DNA from: JAQSWP01 sp050185515 | GTDB taxonomy: Bacteria; Pseudomonadota; Alphaproteobacteria; Reyranellales; JAQSWP01 | Reading direction: 5' to 3' | Assembly: GCA_050185515.1 (NCBI GenBank) | Contig: JBFWZG010000041.1 | Span: 1 to 24,342, forward strand | DNA: 24,342 nucleotides | Shown here: piece after piece, positions 6,982 through 13,679 of the stretch | How positions within the stretch are numbered: position 1 is the stretch's first letter | How the letters are laid out: each line of letters begins with the position of its first letter | Program-made: the position numbers and the translations under genes | The notes under the pieces: model-generated | What the model saw: only the letters and a program-made list of their open reading frames with translations | Database searches by the model: none | Told to the model about the DNA's origin: nothing

Positions 6982-7536
6982 GTGTTCATCCAGACCGAAC
7001 AGACACCCAATCCCGCCACGTTGAAGTTCCTTCCGGGGCGGGCCGTGCTCGACAACGGCACGTTCGACTTTCCCGACGCCGAAGCCGGCGCCCGCTCGCC
7101 GCTGGCGCGGCGGCTGTTCGACGTCGACGGCGTCGCCCGCGTCTTCCTCGGCAGCGATTTCGTGACCGTCACCAAGGCCGCCGACATCGACTGGCCGGTG
7201 CTCAAGCCCGCCGTGCTCGGCGCCATCATGGAGCATTTCACCTCCGGCGAACCGGTGATCTCGGGCGGCGAAGCCGCCGCCGAGGCCGCGCCGGCCGAGG
7301 GCGAGGGCGAGATCGAAGCCCAGATCCGCGAACTGCTCGACACCAGGGTGCGTCCCGCGGTCGCGCAGGATGGCGGGGATATCGTGTTCCAGCGTTTCGA
7401 AGATGGTGTCGTCTACCTGCACATGCAGGGCTCGTGCCAGGGATGCCCGAGCTCGACGGCAACGCTGAAGATGGGGATCGAAAACCTGTTGCGGCACTAC
7501 GTTCCGGAAGTGAGCGAAGTCCGCGCCGTCGACTGA
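6982..7536 (+). CDS. nfuA: NfuA/Nfu-type iron-sulfur cluster scaffold protein
   Basis: A 184-residue cytosolic Fe-S carrier that hands clusters to apo-proteins. The N-terminal Nfu_N domain (residues 1 to about 88) starts MFIQTEQTPNPATLKFLPG, the signature of the alphaproteobacterial and mitochondrial Nfu1 type. An acidic Ala/Glu linker (about 96-112) joins it to the C-terminal NifU-like domain with RPAVAQDGGDI and the cluster-binding pair C152 and C155 in GSCQGCPSS. The start is GTG 6982, preceded by AAAAGGAGA; a longer frame from 6931 adds unrelated residues. The leader holds a promoter and terminator-like hairpin. The symbol follows common usage for this architecture. Confidence 0.93.
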   Translation: MFIQTEQTPNPATLKFLPGRAVLDNGTFDFPDAEAGARSPLARRLFDVDGVARVFLGSDFVTVTKAADIDWPVLKPAVLGAIMEHFTSGEPVISGGEAAAEAAPAEGEGEIEAQIRELLDTRVRPAVAQDGGDIVFQRFEDGVVYLHMQGSCQGCPSSTATLKMGIENLLRHYVPEVSEVRAVD

Positions 7537-7555
7537 TCGTCGGTTGACCAGCAAG

Positions 7556-7585
7556 CGGGCGGGAGCGCCTTGAGCCTTCCGCCCG
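7556..7585. terminator. GC-rich hairpin between nfu and the bax-like gene
   Basis: Arms 7556-7565 and 7576-7585 pair over 10 bp with one G-T, around a 10-nt loop, 20 nt after the nfu stop. No T-run follows, so it may stabilise the nfu 3' end or act as a weak terminator rather than a strong one. Confidence 0.35.
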
Positions 7586-7631
7586 TCGTCGCAACGGCCC
7601 GCCTCGCGCGGCCCTACGAGTACGATAGTTG

Positions 7632-8666
7632 ATGAATCCAGATTCGCGTCCGCTCGCGCGCCTGCGCGCGCATTTCTCTTTGCCGCTGGCCGTGCTTTCG
7701 GTTGGCGTTTTCGCCTTCGTCGCGCTCGACACCGCCCGCCACGGCGTCATCGCCGCCCCGGCCGAGGTCTCACGCCTGCTGCCGCATCCCGATTCGGCCA
7801 TCCCGCTGCCGCTGCCGCTTGCGCTACGGCCGCCCGCTCCGGCGCAGCCGCCGGCGATCGTCGAAACCTTCGATCCGATGGCGCCGCCGCCGCCGGCCGT
7901 GCCCGTGACGGTCGAGCGCAGCGAGGATCTGGCGACGCTGTTCGAGAACCACGACTACACGCTGGACGCCGTGGTCGGCGCCGGCCGCGAAGTGCCGGCC
8001 ATCGCCGTCATGCGCATGCCCGACGATCTCGCCAAGGTGCCCGAGGTGGAGAAGCGCAAGCGGCTCTTCATCAAGGCGCTGCTGCCGGTCGTGCTGCAGG
8101 TCAACGAGGAAATCACCGCCGACCGCCAGCGCCTCGTCTGGCTGCGCATGCAGATGGAAAGCGGCGAGGGCCTGGGCGAATCGGACAGCGAGTGGCTCGC
8201 CGCTCTGGCCGAACGCTACAGGGCCGACGCCGCCGATTACGGCGAGCTGCTGCGCCGCATCGACGTCGTGCCGCCGGCGCTGGCCATCGCGCAGGCCGTC
8301 ACGGAGAGCGGCTGGGGCACGTCCTATACGGCGCGCAAGGGCAACTCGCTGTTCGGCCAGTACCATTTCTCGTCGAAGGGCGGCGCTGACAACGCCGCGC
8401 CGAGCTTCAGGATCCGCGCCTTCGACAGCGTCGTCGATTCGGTCGCCGCTTACGCGCGAAACCTCAACACGCACCACGCCTATCGCAAGTTCCGCCAGCA
8501 TCGCGCCGACATGCGCGACAACGGCGAGACCATCGACGGCTACGTGCTGGCCGGCCGGCTGCTGGCCTATTCCGAGCGCGGCCAGGACTACATCGACTTT
8601 CTGCGGCTGATCATGCGCACCGAGAACCTGCGGCCGCTGGACGAAGCCCGGCTGCAGCGCTTCTAG
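7632..8666 (+). CDS. Bax-like glucosaminidase-domain protein (peptidoglycan hydrolase)
   Basis: The 344-residue protein has an N-terminal hydrophobic segment (about residues 17-33; signal anchor or signal peptide). A Pro-rich linker of about 60 residues (PLPLPLALRPPAPAQPP) follows, then a domain like Escherichia coli Bax: KRKRLFIKALLPVVLQVNEEI, then ALAIAQAVTESGWGTSYTARKGNSLFGQYHF. The Glu of VTESGWG (around residue 225) is the expected catalytic acid of this glycoside-hydrolase-73-type fold. It should act in the periplasm on peptidoglycan glycan strands. ATG 7632 is chosen; a TTG codon directly precedes it in frame. It converges on a D-Ala-D-Ala dipeptidase gene, another cell-wall enzyme. 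Confidence 0.88.
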   Translation: MNPDSRPLARLRAHFSLPLAVLSVGVFAFVALDTARHGVIAAPAEVSRLLPHPDSAIPLPLPLALRPPAPAQPPAIVETFDPMAPPPPAVPVTVERSEDLATLFENHDYTLDAVVGAGREVPAIAVMRMPDDLAKVPEVEKRKRLFIKALLPVVLQVNEEITADRQRLVWLRMQMESGEGLGESDSEWLAALAERYRADAADYGELLRRIDVVPPALAIAQAVTESGWGTSYTARKGNSLFGQYHFSSKGGADNAAPSFRIRAFDSVVDSVAAYARNLNTHHAYRKFRQHRADMRDNGETIDGYVLAGRLLAYSERGQDYIDFLRLIMRTENLRPLDEARLQRF

Positions 8667-8685
8667 AGCGGATCGCGATCCGCTC
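8666..8685. terminator. 20-bp perfect palindrome between convergent genes
   Basis: GAGCGGATCGCGATCCGCTC begins with the last base of the Bax-like stop codon and ends 10 bp before the stop of the opposing dipeptidase gene. Its position suits a bidirectional transcript-end structure, although neither side has a T-run. A loopless perfect palindrome of this kind may also be a copy of a dispersed short repeat. Confidence 0.45.
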
Positions 8686-8695
8686 CGGGGCGCCG

Positions 8696-9247
8696 CTACA
8701 TCATCGGTCGCGGCAGGTCGGCGTCGTTCCACAGCCGGTAGCGGCGCGCGTCGAACAGCTGATAGTGCCACCATTCGTTCCGATAAAAGTCCCAGCCGGC
8801 GTTGGTCATCAGCCCCATCAGCAGCAGACGGTTGCGCTGCGCCGCCGGCGCGATCGCCGGATTGCCGTGATGCGACAGTGGCGTGAAGGCGTCGAAGCCG
8901 GTGCCCATGTCGAGATCGCGCCCCTCGCCATCGACCAGCGTCAGATCGACGGCGACGCCGCGCGAATGCGGCGAGCCGCGGCGCGGATCGGCGAGGAACT
9001 CCGGATCTGGCCGGAAATTCCACAGCTTCCATTGCGCTTCCGTCGGCCGCAACGCATCGAAAATGCGCAGCCGCAGCCCGAGCGCCGCGGCCTGCGCGAT
9101 CGCCCGCCGCAGCGCCTCGGCCGCCGGCTCCAGCAGATAGCAATCCGCCCTGTCGTAGACCGGCTGGCCGGTGATGTTGTCGGCCGTGGCGTAGGCGAGG
9201 CTGAGCTCGACGTCGAATTCGGGCGGCGCGATGGCGACGAGATGCAC
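8696..9247 (-). CDS. ddpX: D-alanyl-D-alanine dipeptidase (VanX/DdpX family)
   Basis: A zinc peptidase of 183 residues that cleaves free D-Ala-D-Ala. It has the M15D signature: SPHSRGVAVDLTL supplies His94 and Asp101, and EWWHY supplies the catalytic Glu158 and third zinc ligand His161. Arg67 in DALRPTE matches the arginine that steadies the transition state in VanX. No signal peptide is seen, so it is cytosolic. The open frame runs far upstream, but GTG 9247 is the likely start: AGGGAGAA lies 6 nt before it and family similarity begins at VAIAPPEFDVEL. There are no other van genes nearby, so cell-wall recycling or D-Ala use is more likely than glycopeptide resistance. Confidence 0.9.
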   Translation of the reverse strand: MHLVAIAPPEFDVELSLAYATADNITGQPVYDRADCYLLEPAAEALRRAIAQAAALGLRLRIFDALRPTEAQWKLWNFRPDPEFLADPRRGSPHSRGVAVDLTLVDGEGRDLDMGTGFDAFTPLSHHGNPAIAPAAQRNRLLLMGLMTNAGWDFYRNEWWHYQLFDARRYRLWNDADLPRPMM

Positions 9248-9328
9248 GCGGAATTCTCCCTGGGCCGGCCCCGGGCTCCCTCGCCCGTCACTTGCGCCGG
9301 ATGCGCCTAACATGGTCGATTGCCGGCC

Positions 9329-10066
9329 GTGACGCCACAATCCGAACCGCTCATCCTCGCATTCGATTGCGCCTGCTCGGGCCTGTCGGTGGCGGTGGCG
9401 CGCGGCGAAACGGTCCTGGCCGCCGCTGCGCTCGACCAGGCGACGGGACAGGCGGCAAGCCTGGCGCCGGCGATCCAGGCCGCGCTGCGCCAGGCCGGCG
9501 TCGCGCCGGCTCAGCTCGATCTGATCGGCGTCACCACCGGTCCCGGCAGTTTCACCGGCATCAGGATCGGCCTTGCGATGGCGCGCGGCCTGGCGCTGGC
9601 GCTCGATCGGCCGCTGGCCGCCTGCTCGACCTTCGAAGCGACGCTGGCCAGCCTGCCGCGGCCGCACCGGCGGGAGTTTCTGGCCGACGCTGGGCGCATC
9701 GTGCTGGCGATCGACAGTCGGCGGGCGGAAATCTTCGTCGCCGAAGGGGACGGCGATGCGGTGCGCGACATGCGTGCCGCCCCACCTCAGAACGTCGTCG
9801 CCGCCCTGCCGACGGGGCGCTACGCGCTGCTGGGCGATGCCGCGCCGGCGTTGCATACGGCCTTCGCGTCGGCCGGCCGCGGCGCGGAAATCGCGCTCTA
9901 CGACGCGCGCCCGCCGCAGGCAGCCGCCTTCGCGCCTTTGCTCGCGGCGCGGGGGGTGGATTACTGGCGGAAGTCGAACGCCGGCGCCGGGCTGCCGCGC
10001 CCGCTTTATTTGCGCGGCGCCGACGTGACGTTGCCGGGCGGCGGCGGCAGGGTTCAGGCGCCGTGA
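9329..10066 (+). CDS. tsaB: tRNA threonylcarbamoyladenosine biosynthesis protein TsaB
   Basis: TsaB pairs with TsaD to add threonylcarbamoyl to A37 of ANN-decoding tRNAs (t6A). The protein of about 245 residues has the ASKHA-fold start LILAFDCACSGLSVAVA, then the family hallmark GVTTGPGSFTGIRIGLAMARGLALAL. The C-terminal half is less conserved, as usual for TsaB. The start is uncertain: GTG 9329 gives a family-like N-terminus, TTG 9320 is also in frame, and neither has a good ribosome-binding site. The last 4 nt overlap the rimI start (GTGA), which indicates translational coupling. This tsaB-rimI pairing is common in bacteria. Confidence 0.92.
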   Translation: MTPQSEPLILAFDCACSGLSVAVARGETVLAAAALDQATGQAASLAPAIQAALRQAGVAPAQLDLIGVTTGPGSFTGIRIGLAMARGLALALDRPLAACSTFEATLASLPRPHRREFLADAGRIVLAIDSRRAEIFVAEGDGDAVRDMRAAPPQNVVAALPTGRYALLGDAAPALHTAFASAGRGAEIALYDARPPQAAAFAPLLAARGVDYWRKSNAGAGLPRPLYLRGADVTLPGGGGRVQAP

Positions 10067-10557
10067 GCGAGAACGAAGAAATCACGGTGGCCGCCTTCGG
10101 CGGTCTCGACCTGGCCGCCGCCGAGGCGCTGCATGCAAGCTGCTTTCCGGCGGCGTGGGACCGGCCCTGGGACCGTCAGAGCTTTGCCGAGACCATGGCG
10201 ATGCCCGGCGCATTCGGCCTCAAGGCAAGCCGCGACGGCGCCATGCTGGGACTGCTGGTGGCGCGGGTCGCCGCCGACGAGGCGGAAATTCTGACCGTAG
10301 GCGTCGATCCCGCGCAGCGCCGCCTCGGCATCGGCGGACGCCTGATCGAAGCGGCGCGCGCCGAAGCCGCAAGCCGCGGCGCGCGCCGCCTGCACCTGGA
10401 AGTCGCCGAGGACAATTTCGCCGCGCGACGGCTCTACGCCGATCTCGGCTTCGCGCCGGTCGGCCGGCGCCCCGGCTACTACGAGCGCGGCTCGCTCGGC
10501 GCAATCGCCGCACTGCTGCTGGCCTGCGAACTGGGCAGGGCCAGCGACGGGCGCTAG
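10063..10557 (+). CDS. rimI: ribosomal-protein alanine N-acetyltransferase RimI
   Basis: A GNAT-fold acetyltransferase of 164 residues, expected to acetylate the N-terminal Ala of ribosomal protein S18. It shows the acetyl-CoA-binding motif A (VDPAQRRLGIGGRLIEAA) after EILTVGV, then LEVAEDNFAARRLYADLGFAPVGRRPGYY, the typical RimI ending. The start is GTG 10063, overlapping the tsaB stop. Its stop overlaps the stop of the opposite-strand TusA-like gene by 4 nt (CTAG). Specificity is inferred from the tsaB linkage and motif order. Confidence 0.9.
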   Translation: MSENEEITVAAFGGLDLAAAEALHASCFPAAWDRPWDRQSFAETMAMPGAFGLKASRDGAMLGLLVARVAADEAEILTVGVDPAQRRLGIGGRLIEAARAEAASRGARRLHLEVAEDNFAARRLYADLGFAPVGRRPGYYERGSLGAIAALLLACELGRASDGR

Positions 10558-10787
10558 CCGTTCTTCTTGCGCACTTCCAGCAGGTGCACGCCGGCGCCCT
10601 CGTCGCTCGACGCCACGATTTCGTGCCCCTCCTGGCGCAGCGAGCGCGGCACGTTCGCCAGAGGCTCGCCCTCGCGCAACCGCACCAGCAGCGTCGCGCC
10701 CGGTGCCAGCGTTTGCAGCTTGAGCTTGACCCTGACGAAGGTCATCGGACAGACCTCCGCGGTAATATCGAGCCTTTCTTGTGTCAA
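10554..10787 (-). CDS. TusA/SirA-like sulfur-carrier family protein
   Basis: A small protein of 77 residues with the TusA fold pattern: LDITAEVCPMTFVRVKLKLQTLAPGATLLV, then EPLANVPRSLRQEGHEI and a final beta strand. The single Cys in CPM is the expected persulfide-bearing residue; the second Pro of the usual CPxP is replaced (CPMTF), as in one TusA-like subfamily. I chose TTG 10787 because it has AGGG just upstream and gives the standard family length. The open frame extends to 10979 and could start at an ATG near 10873, but that would overlap the mucR control region. Its partner and role (tRNA thiolation, molybdoenzyme or general sulfur transfer) cannot be told. Confidence 0.8.
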   Translation of the reverse strand: MTQERLDITAEVCPMTFVRVKLKLQTLAPGATLLVRLREGEPLANVPRSLRQEGHEIVASSDEGAGVHLLEVRKKNG

Positions 10788-10916
10788 ATCGCCCTGAATC
10801 TCCAAATGAATGGCTGCAGCCAGATGGTATTCACGGAAATGATACTCGCTTTTGCCCGACCCGCTGTCCATAATCCGCGCCCTGATATCGACCGAATTAC
10901 TTGTTGCGAGGGTGAC
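10788..10916. promoter_or_regulatory. divergent control region between tusA-like gene and mucR
   Basis: This 129-bp gap must hold both promoters. For the minus strand TATCAT (complement of 10839-10844) is a fair -10 box without a well-spaced -35. For the plus strand CATAAT (10869-10874) is a possible -10 box. MucR-type proteins often repress their own genes through AT-rich sites; I cannot point to a specific operator. Confidence 0.3.
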
Positions 10917-11336
10917 GTGAGCAGCGACAAATCGACCGACAATCTTCTCAATCTGACCTCGCAGATCGTTGCGGCGCACCTGTCAAAGAATTCGGTGCCG
11001 CTCAACGACGTGTCCGAGCTGATCCAGCGGGTCTACGCCACCCTGCAGACCCTCGGCGGCTCGGGCCCCAGCACGGTGCCGACGCGCGATCCGGCCGTGC
11101 CGGTCAAGAAGTCGGTGACCGCCGACTACATCATCTGTCTCGAGGACGGGACCAAACACAAGATGATGAAGCGCTACCTCAAGACCGCCTTCGACATGAC
11201 CCCGGACGAGTACCGCAAGAAATGGGGCCTGCCGGCGGACTATCCGATGGTTTCGCCGAGCTACGCCAAGACCCGCAGCCAGCTCGCCAAGAAGAGCGGC
11301 CTGGGCCTGCGCGCGCGCAGCCGCGGCCGCCGCTAG
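10917..11336 (+). CDS. MucR/Ros family transcriptional regulator, zinc ligands degenerate
   Basis: A 139-residue DNA-binding regulator. The N-terminal region (NLLNLTSQIVAAHLSKNSVPLNDVSELIQRVYATL) is the MucR-family oligomerisation segment. The C-terminal domain (SVTADYIICLEDG to KKWGLPADYPMVSPSYAKTRSQLAKKSGLG) is the Ros/MucR zinc-finger-like fold with the family ending. In Ros the zinc is held by two Cys and two His; here the matching positions are Cys74, Asp77, Tyr87 and Phe92, so only one ligand survives. Zinc-free Ros-type domains are known in some rhizobial homologues. Start GTG 10917 follows GCGAGGGTGAC. It probably regulates many targets, as MucR does for surface polysaccharides and motility elsewhere. 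Confidence 0.9.
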   Translation: MSSDKSTDNLLNLTSQIVAAHLSKNSVPLNDVSELIQRVYATLQTLGGSGPSTVPTRDPAVPVKKSVTADYIICLEDGTKHKMMKRYLKTAFDMTPDEYRKKWGLPADYPMVSPSYAKTRSQLAKKSGLGLRARSRGRR

Positions 11337-11508
11337 GGCAAATCGGGTTCCGACGGCGGCGCCTGCGATGCCGTCGACCCCCGTCATGCCGCTCTAGCGA
11401 CCCCGCCGCGAGGCGGCAATTCCGCCGTGCGCTTGGGATAGGCGCGGCCTGCGGTTTTGCTTTATACTTGACCCCCCTGAGCGGCCGCGCGGCGGCCAAT
11501 GGAGCGCT
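11337..11508 (+). promoter_or_regulatory. intergenic region carrying the probable fur promoter
   Basis: The 172-bp stretch contains TATACT (11463-11468), a strong -10 match 40 bp before fur, but no -35 box at the right distance. A 5-bp hairpin (11403-11407 with 11412-11416) has no T-run. I see no clear inverted repeat that would serve as a Fur box. Confidence 0.3.
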
Positions 11509-11940
11509 ATGCCCTCACGGCTGGAAAAAAGATGCGTCGAACGCGGCCTGAAGATGACCGAGCAGCGCCGCGTCATAGCCCGCGTGTTGTCCGAATCGTC
11601 CGACCATCCCGACGTGGAGCAGCTCTATCGCCGCGTGACGGCGATCGATCCGCGCATCTCGATCGCCACCGTCTACCGGACGGTGCGCCTGTTCGAGGAA
11701 GCCGACATTCTGGAGAAGCACGATTTCCGCGACGGCCGCGCCCGCTACGAGGAAGCGCCCGAGGAACACCACGACCATCTGATCGACGTGCAGAGCGGCA
11801 AGGTCATCGAGTTCACCGATCCGCAGATCGAGGAGCTGCAGCGGCTGATCGCCGCCCGCCTGGGCTACCGGCTGGTCGATCACCGGCTCGAGCTTTACGC
11901 CGTTCCGATCGGGGCCAAGGAGGGCGGCAGTGACGCCTAG
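11509..11940 (+). CDS. fur: Fur family metal-responsive transcriptional repressor
   Basis: A 143-residue Fur-family protein. The winged-helix domain has GLKMTEQRRVIARVLSE and the recognition helix ISIATVYRTVRLFEEA. The dimerisation domain has the metal-site cluster HHDHLID (H87, H88, D89, H90), Glu81, Glu101 and His125, and His33 lies in the DNA-binding domain. There is a single Cys (C9) and no C-terminal CxxC pairs, which is usual for alphaproteobacterial Fur/Mur. In several alphaproteobacteria this branch responds to manganese rather than iron, so the metal is open. The haem-binding motif expected of Irr is not seen. GGAG precedes ATG 11509. The 3' end overlaps olsB by 11 nt. Confidence 0.9.
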   Translation: MPSRLEKRCVERGLKMTEQRRVIARVLSESSDHPDVEQLYRRVTAIDPRISIATVYRTVRLFEEADILEKHDFRDGRARYEEAPEEHHDHLIDVQSGKVIEFTDPQIEELQRLIAARLGYRLVDHRLELYAVPIGAKEGGSDA

Positions 11941-12769
11941 CGCCCTGCCGCAGCTCGCCAGCGACCGGCCGGCGCCGATCATCGCCGGCGCTCTTGAGGT
12001 CAGGCTGGCGGAGAGTGCGTCGGAGATCGACGCCGCCCAGGCGCTGCGCTATCGCGTGTTCTACGACGAGATGGCGGCCCGGCCGTCGCCCGAAATGGCG
12101 ACCCGCCGGCGGGATTTCGACGAGTTCGACCAGTGGTGCGACCATCTGCTGGTCATCGACCGCAAGCGCGGCCTCGGCGCCGATGGCGTCGTCGGCACCT
12201 ATCGGCTGATCCGTCGCCCGGTCGCCGAACGCCTCGGCCGCTTCTACTCCGCGGCCGAATACGACATCGATATCCTGACGAAGTACGACGGCGAAATTCT
12301 CGAACTGGGCCGCTCCTGCGTCGACCGGGCGTTCCGCAACCGGCCGACCATGCAGCTGCTGTGGCGGGGCATCGCCGCCTACGTCTTCCACTACGACATT
12401 GCGGTGATGTTCGGCTGCGCCAGCCTGCCGGGCGTCGACCCGGTGAAACTCGGCATGCCGCTGTCCTATCTGCACCACCATCATCTCGCGCCGCCGGCGC
12501 TGCGGCCCAGGGCCGTCGCCTCGCGCTACGTCAGCATGAACATCCTGCCGCCGTCGTCGATCGACACGCGCGCCGCCATCGCCGCGCTGCCGCCCCTCAT
12601 CAAGGGCTACCTGCGGCTGGGCGGCTTCGTCGGTGACGGCGCGGTGATCGACGAGCAGTTCAACACCACCGACGTCTGCATCGTGGTCAAGACCGATCTG
12701 GTGACGGACAAGTACTTCAAACACTACGAACGCACCGCGCGCGAGGGCGGCGACGGCGCCGGCGAGTGA
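11930..12769 (+). CDS. olsB: OlsB-like L-ornithine N-alpha-acyltransferase (GNAT, hemolysin-related)
   Basis: OlsB transfers a 3-hydroxyacyl chain from acyl-ACP to ornithine, giving lyso-ornithine lipid. The 279-residue protein has the family pattern LEVRLAESASEIDAAQALRYRVFYDEM, then VVGTYRLIRR, the block ILELGRSCVDRAFRNRPTM, and FGCASLPGVDP. It starts at GTG 11930 inside the end of fur, with a strong AAGGAGGG (11917-11924) upstream, so it is co-translated with fur. A PlsC-type acyltransferase follows 4 nt later, as in the rhizobial olsBA pair. This supports ornithine-lipid synthesis, though the closest family members are often labelled only as GNAT or hemolysin-like. Confidence 0.82.
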   Translation: MTPSALPQLASDRPAPIIAGALEVRLAESASEIDAAQALRYRVFYDEMAARPSPEMATRRRDFDEFDQWCDHLLVIDRKRGLGADGVVGTYRLIRRPVAERLGRFYSAAEYDIDILTKYDGEILELGRSCVDRAFRNRPTMQLLWRGIAAYVFHYDIAVMFGCASLPGVDPVKLGMPLSYLHHHHLAPPALRPRAVASRYVSMNILPPSSIDTRAAIAALPPLIKGYLRLGGFVGDGAVIDEQFNTTDVCIVVKTDLVTDKYFKHYERTAREGGDGAGE

Positions 12770-12773
12770 GGCC

Positions 12774-13592
12774 ATGCTGATCGGCTCGCCCGCTCGCGCC
12801 GTGCTGCGCATCCTCGTCTACGCGGCCCTGACCCTGCCGCTGCTGCCCGTGCAGCTGCTCGGCGTGCTGCTGCTGCCGCCGCTGGCGCGCTGGCTGCCGG
12901 TCCCCTACCACCGCGCCGTGTGCTGGATTCTCGGCATCAAGATCCAGCGGCGCGGGGCGATGTCGAAGACGCGGCCGACGCTGTTCGTCGTCAATCACGT
13001 CTCCTATCTCGACATCGAGGTTCTGGGCGCGCTGATCCCCGGCTCCTTCGTCGCCAAGAAGGAGGTGGCGACCTGGCCGTTCTTCTCCACCCTGGCGAAG
13101 CTGCAGCGCTCGGTTTTCATCGACCGTCGCGTCACCGCCACCAAGGAGGGCCAGGACGAGATGCTGCGCCGCCTGTCGGGCCGCGACAATCTCATCCTGT
13201 TCCCCGAAGGCACCAGCGGCGACGGCACGCGGGTGCTGCCGTTCCGCAGCGCCTTCTTCGCCGTGGCGCAGCTCAAGGACCGCAGCGGCAATTCGATCAC
13301 CGTGCAGCCGGTGTCGCTTTCCTATACGCGGCTCGACGGCATTCCGCTCGGCCGCCACTGGCGCCCGTTCTACACCTGGTTCGGCGACATGGAGCTGGCG
13401 CCGCACGCCTGGCAGATGGCGGGGCTGGGCGAGGTCGAGGTCATCGTCAGCTTCCACGAGCCGGTCAGCCTCGACCGCTTCCCCAACCGCAAGGCGCTGG
13501 CCGACTACTGCTTCAAGGTGGTGAACGAGGGCGTCGCCGCCTCCAATGCCGGGCGGCTGGAGCTGCTGCCGCCGCCGCGGAAGGCCGCGTGA
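12774..13592 (+). CDS. PlsC/OlsA-type lyso-lipid (1-acylglycerol-3-phosphate) acyltransferase
   Basis: A membrane acyltransferase of 272 residues. A hydrophobic N-terminal helix (about 8-40) precedes the LPLAT domain. Motif I NHVSYLD has His75 and Asp80, motif III is FPEGTSGDG (143-151), and a VQPVSLSY block follows. It either makes phosphatidic acid from lysophosphatidate or, as OlsA, adds the second acyl chain to lyso-ornithine lipid. Lying 4 nt after olsB favours the OlsA role, but sequence alone does not separate the two and a separate plsC may exist elsewhere. The ATG 12774 start is clear from the spacing. Confidence 0.88.
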   Translation: MLIGSPARAVLRILVYAALTLPLLPVQLLGVLLLPPLARWLPVPYHRAVCWILGIKIQRRGAMSKTRPTLFVVNHVSYLDIEVLGALIPGSFVAKKEVATWPFFSTLAKLQRSVFIDRRVTATKEGQDEMLRRLSGRDNLILFPEGTSGDGTRVLPFRSAFFAVAQLKDRSGNSITVQPVSLSYTRLDGIPLGRHWRPFYTWFGDMELAPHAWQMAGLGEVEVIVSFHEPVSLDRFPNRKALADYCFKVVNEGVAASNAGRLELLPPPRKAA

Positions 13593-13679
13593 GCGCCGCC
13601 GCGCGCCGCCTTGACTCCGCGCCGCGCCGGCGTCATTTACCCGGCCATCGCCACCACCGCAGATGACGGCACGACGCCA

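Noticed and set aside
8696..9247. Vancomycin-resistance gene
   Set aside because: The protein is VanX-like, but no vanH, vanA, vanR or vanS gene is near, and such dipeptidases are ordinary chromosomal genes in Gram-negative bacteria.
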